Assembly: GCA_019417325.1 (NCBI GenBank)
Contig: DXVO01000009.1
Coordinates: forward strand, 124,001 to 188,000
Direction of reading: 5' to 3'
From: Parabacteroides sp.
Lineage (GTDB): Bacteria; Bacteroidota; Bacteroidia; Bacteroidales; Tannerellaceae
DNA: 64,000 nt
A program made the position numbers and the translations under genes. This document shows, one piece after another, positions 61,655 through 64,000 of the stretch; the first letter of the stretch is position 1; every line of letters starts with the position of its first letter. A model generated the notes under the pieces. The model had not been told where the DNA came from, did not search any database, and worked only from the letters and a program-made list of their open reading frames with translations.

Positions 61655-64000
61655 TTAAAATCCGACAGTTACGTTGAATGTAAATGAACGGCTTGTCGGT
61701 GCTGCACCATTCTCGAAACCTGTTGCATTGGTATTTGTTGCCGAAACAGATTCAGGATCAATACCCGGCATATTATAATGAATCATCCAGACGTTATTAC
61801 AAGTTGCAGATAAACGCAGGCGCTGGAACGGAGTTTTCTTCAACATCACACGATTAAAATCGTATCCCAATGTAATATTACGCAAACGGATATTGGTTGC
61901 ATTATAAGTAAAAACTTCCGGCAAACCGTAGTTACCGGTAGAACCAATACGTTCCCAATAATTCTGGGGAGTAACAGCCACCTTGTTTTCCACATAAGAA
62001 TCACCCTGTTTCACTACTGAATTAGGCACTACAAAATTCTGTCGTTCCCCATCTACAACCGTGCCCTTGGCATTACCACGAACATACAGGTTGGATGCTG
62101 TTGCCGAATAGATCTCGCCACCGATACGGAAATCCACAAGGAAACTAAGGTTAAAACCTTTATAAGAGAAGTTGTTGGTTATACCCAGCATCCAGTCGGG
62201 ATTCTGATTACCGACTTTCGATTTTTCCGTCGAAATCAATGGCAAACCGTCATCACCTACTACTATATTTCCAAAGTATGGGCTATTCTGGTCGGTAACA
62301 CGAACAAATGTCTGGCCATAAATATCACCATAATAACCTCCTTGAGCTGCCACAATCTGAATAGCATCCAATGTTTTAATATCATATAATGTAACGCCCG
62401 GATACAGGTCTACAATCTTATTTCTGTTCAAAGAGAATTGTGCCGAAGCATTCCAATTGAATCCTTGCGGATTGGCACTTTGGAAAATACCCCCATTCAA
62501 TGAGATTTCCACACCTTCATTCTGAATATTACCAGCATTTACTTTCCGTGAGCTATACCCTGAAAACGGGTCCATCGGCAAGTCCAGCAACTGGCGTGTC
62601 GCATTTGATTTATACCAGGCAAAATCCAATCCCAAACGGTTATTGAAGAAACGTACATCAAAACCGGCTTCCCATGACTTAATCAACTCACTACGTACAT
62701 TCGAATCGAACAGGACTTTACCGGGATTGGCTATTGTATTGCCATTTTCATCTTTCCCTACTGTGTAATTATTATATAATTGATACGGGTCGAGGTCATT
62801 ACCTACTTCGGCATAAGAAGCTCTTACCTTTGCAAAGGAAAACCATTCCGGCATCTCGGTTCCCAGTTTCGGCAACATGTCCGAAATAACGCCAGATAAA
62901 CTTACCGAAGGATAGAAATAAGAGCGGTTTGCTTTAGACATAGTAGATGACCAGTCGTTACGTGCTGTCACATCCAAAAACAAATACCCATCCCAGTTCA
63001 ACTGCAATGACCCATATAAAGAATTCATTTTACGGCGTGTCAATTCGGATGTGACTGTTGGTTTATTAATACCATTGTTCAGGGAGAAAAGGTTCGGAAC
63101 AAGCAAGTCGCCTGCCGAAGCATCCATTTTCGTTCTTTTCTGCAACATCAGGTTACCCCCAAAAGTAACAAAACCACCCAAACGATCGATTAAATTATCT
63201 TTGCGTGCTGTAGCCAGGAAGCTATAGTTATTTTCATAAAATGTTTCAGAACCTTCGCTATACAAACCACGGGGAGAAGTATTACCTCCGGCATATACTT
63301 TTTGATTTTTTGTAGTTGTATAATAATCGGTACCGGCTCTCAACTCGACATCAAACCAATCGACCGGAGCATATTTTAAAGAGACATTGCCCAACAAACG
63401 GTTACGTGTATCGTTATTTTGGCGGTATTGGGTTACCCAGTAAGGGTTTTCCTGCGGGTTCTTTGCTGCATCCCACCAAATCATATTGCCGTTTGCATCT
63501 ACACTCTCCTTAAAATCTTTTACATTCAAGGAACGGGGTAAGTTATAAATCGTATTGAATGCATTGGAAGGATTCACCCCTTGGATAGGACGGTTATGTG
63601 CATTCATGTTTATATAGTTCACCTTTGCATCCACTTTCCACTTTTCCGCTTTATCCAGGAAAGTTGTGGCACGGAGAGTAATATTAGTCTTATTCAATTT
63701 GGATTCCGGAGTAATCCCCGCATCATCCGAGCGGTTTACCGAAGTAAAAACCGATGTTCCGTTTATATTTTGCTGGAAACTGATACCTTCATTGAAGGAT
63801 ACTCCTGTACGGAAAAAAGCGTCGATATTATCATATGTACGAAGAGAGACATCACGTCCCAACCAGTCTTTCACGGTTTGTCCATCTGCTTTTGGTCCCC
63901 AACTCAGACGGGATTGGTTATCATATATTCCTACAGAACCCTGACCAAAACTATTTTGCATATGCGGTTTCAAGAAAATAGATTCAGTGGTGATTCCGGC
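61655..64000 (-). CDS. SusC/RagA TonB-linked outer-membrane receptor (N-terminus outside the window)
   Basis: The frame is open to the right edge, so the start, carboxypeptidase-like domain and most of the plug are missing; the TTG near 63973 is internal. The visible ~780 residues cover the end of the plug and the barrel. Typical SusC segments are TNITLRATTFLDKAEKWKVDAKVNYIN, WSSTMSKANRSYFYPSVSLSGV, FAKVRASYAEVGNDLDPYQ, the long ITNNFSYKGFNLSFLVDFRIGGEIYSA motif, and ATNIRLRNITLGYDFN near the C-terminus, ending in FNVTVGF with terminal Phe. Partner of the SusD-like protein that follows. Confidence 0.93.
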   Translation of the reverse strand, partial: AGITTESIFLKPHMQNSFGQGSVGIYDNQSRLSWGPKADGQTVKDWLGRDVSLRTYDNIDAFFRTGVSFNEGISFQQNINGTSVFTSVNRSDDAGITPESKLNKTNITLRATTFLDKAEKWKVDAKVNYINMNAHNRPIQGVNPSNAFNTIYNLPRSLNVKDFKESVDANGNMIWWDAAKNPQENPYWVTQYRQNNDTRNRLLGNVSLKYAPVDWFDVELRAGTDYYTTTKNQKVYAGGNTSPRGLYSEGSETFYENNYSFLATARKDNLIDRLGGFVTFGGNLMLQKRTKMDASAGDLLVPNLFSLNNGINKPTVTSELTRRKMNSLYGSLQLNWDGYLFLDVTARNDWSSTMSKANRSYFYPSVSLSGVISDMLPKLGTEMPEWFSFAKVRASYAEVGNDLDPYQLYNNYTVGKDENGNTIANPGKVLFDSNVRSELIKSWEAGFDVRFFNNRLGLDFAWYKSNATRQLLDLPMDPFSGYSSRKVNAGNIQNEGVEISLNGGIFQSANPQGFNWNASAQFSLNRNKIVDLYPGVTLYDIKTLDAIQIVAAQGGYYGDIYGQTFVRVTDQNSPYFGNIVVGDDGLPLISTEKSKVGNQNPDWMLGITNNFSYKGFNLSFLVDFRIGGEIYSATASNLYVRGNAKGTVVDGERQNFVVPNSVVKQGDSYVENKVAVTPQNYWERIGSTGNYGLPEVFTYNATNIRLRNITLGYDFNRVMLKKTPFQRLRLSATCNNVWMIHYNMPGIDPESVSATNTNATGFENGAAPTSRSFTFNVTVGF

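Overview
The window comes from a Bacteroidota chromosome, most likely a gut Bacteroidales species close to Bacteroides or Parabacteroides (inferred). The evidence is: SusC/SusD pairs, an ECF sigma factor with a FecR-type anti-sigma, fimbrillin-type lipoproteins, FISUMP and STN domains, promoters of the TTTG / TAnnTTTG type, almost no Shine-Dalgarno motifs, and anaerobic metabolism (class III ribonucleotide reductase) beside a catalase. Both ends cut genes: a malic enzyme on the left and a SusC receptor on the right.

Layout. 1-5 kb: malic enzyme/phosphotransacetylase-like fusion, a DUF418 membrane protein, and a three-gene ECF sigma operon. 5-8 kb: a cobalamin riboswitch in front of nrdD-nrdG. 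8-17 kb: MATE transporter, FKBP isomerase, a complete RND efflux operon and catalase. 17.4-24.8 kb: a fimbrial region with two fimbrillin lipoproteins, a DUF6261-like protein, a 42-bp-period repeat array and a 1184-aa adhesin-like lipoprotein. 24.8-31.2 kb: LysR regulator, AsmA-like protein, rfbB/rfbC and two tRNA-Cys genes. 31.2-33.6 kb: an AT-rich stretch with poorly conserved genes and a broken ORF. 33.6-39.2 kb: P-type ATPase, ketopantoate reductase, esterase and SDR, then a three-repeat CRISPR-like mini-array. 39.3-55.5 kb: a polysaccharide utilization locus (ECF sigma, FecR, STN-SusC, SusD, GH92, GH38, sulfatase, isoaspartyl peptidase/asparaginase). 55.6-59.6 kb: tatC/tatA, fabD, a membrane protein and an Fpg/Nei-like protein. 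59.7-64 kb: a second SusD/SusC pair.

The most notable signal is at 20.8-24.7 kb. The adhesin-like lipoprotein ends in a C-type-lectin-like (FISUMP) domain. The last ~120 nt of its gene are abruptly GC-rich and look like the variable region of a diversity-generating retroelement. Its 5' side carries a near-perfect 22-bp inverted repeat around 152 bp, with a consensus -7 box pointing away from the gene. That is the layout of an invertible promoter caught in the OFF orientation. If both readings hold, one surface adhesin is switched on and off by inversion and diversified in sequence by a reverse transcriptase encoded elsewhere.

The large carbohydrate locus points to an alpha-mannose-rich, possibly sulfated glycan, plausibly an N-glycan. 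Family names are from memory of conserved motifs; no database search was run.
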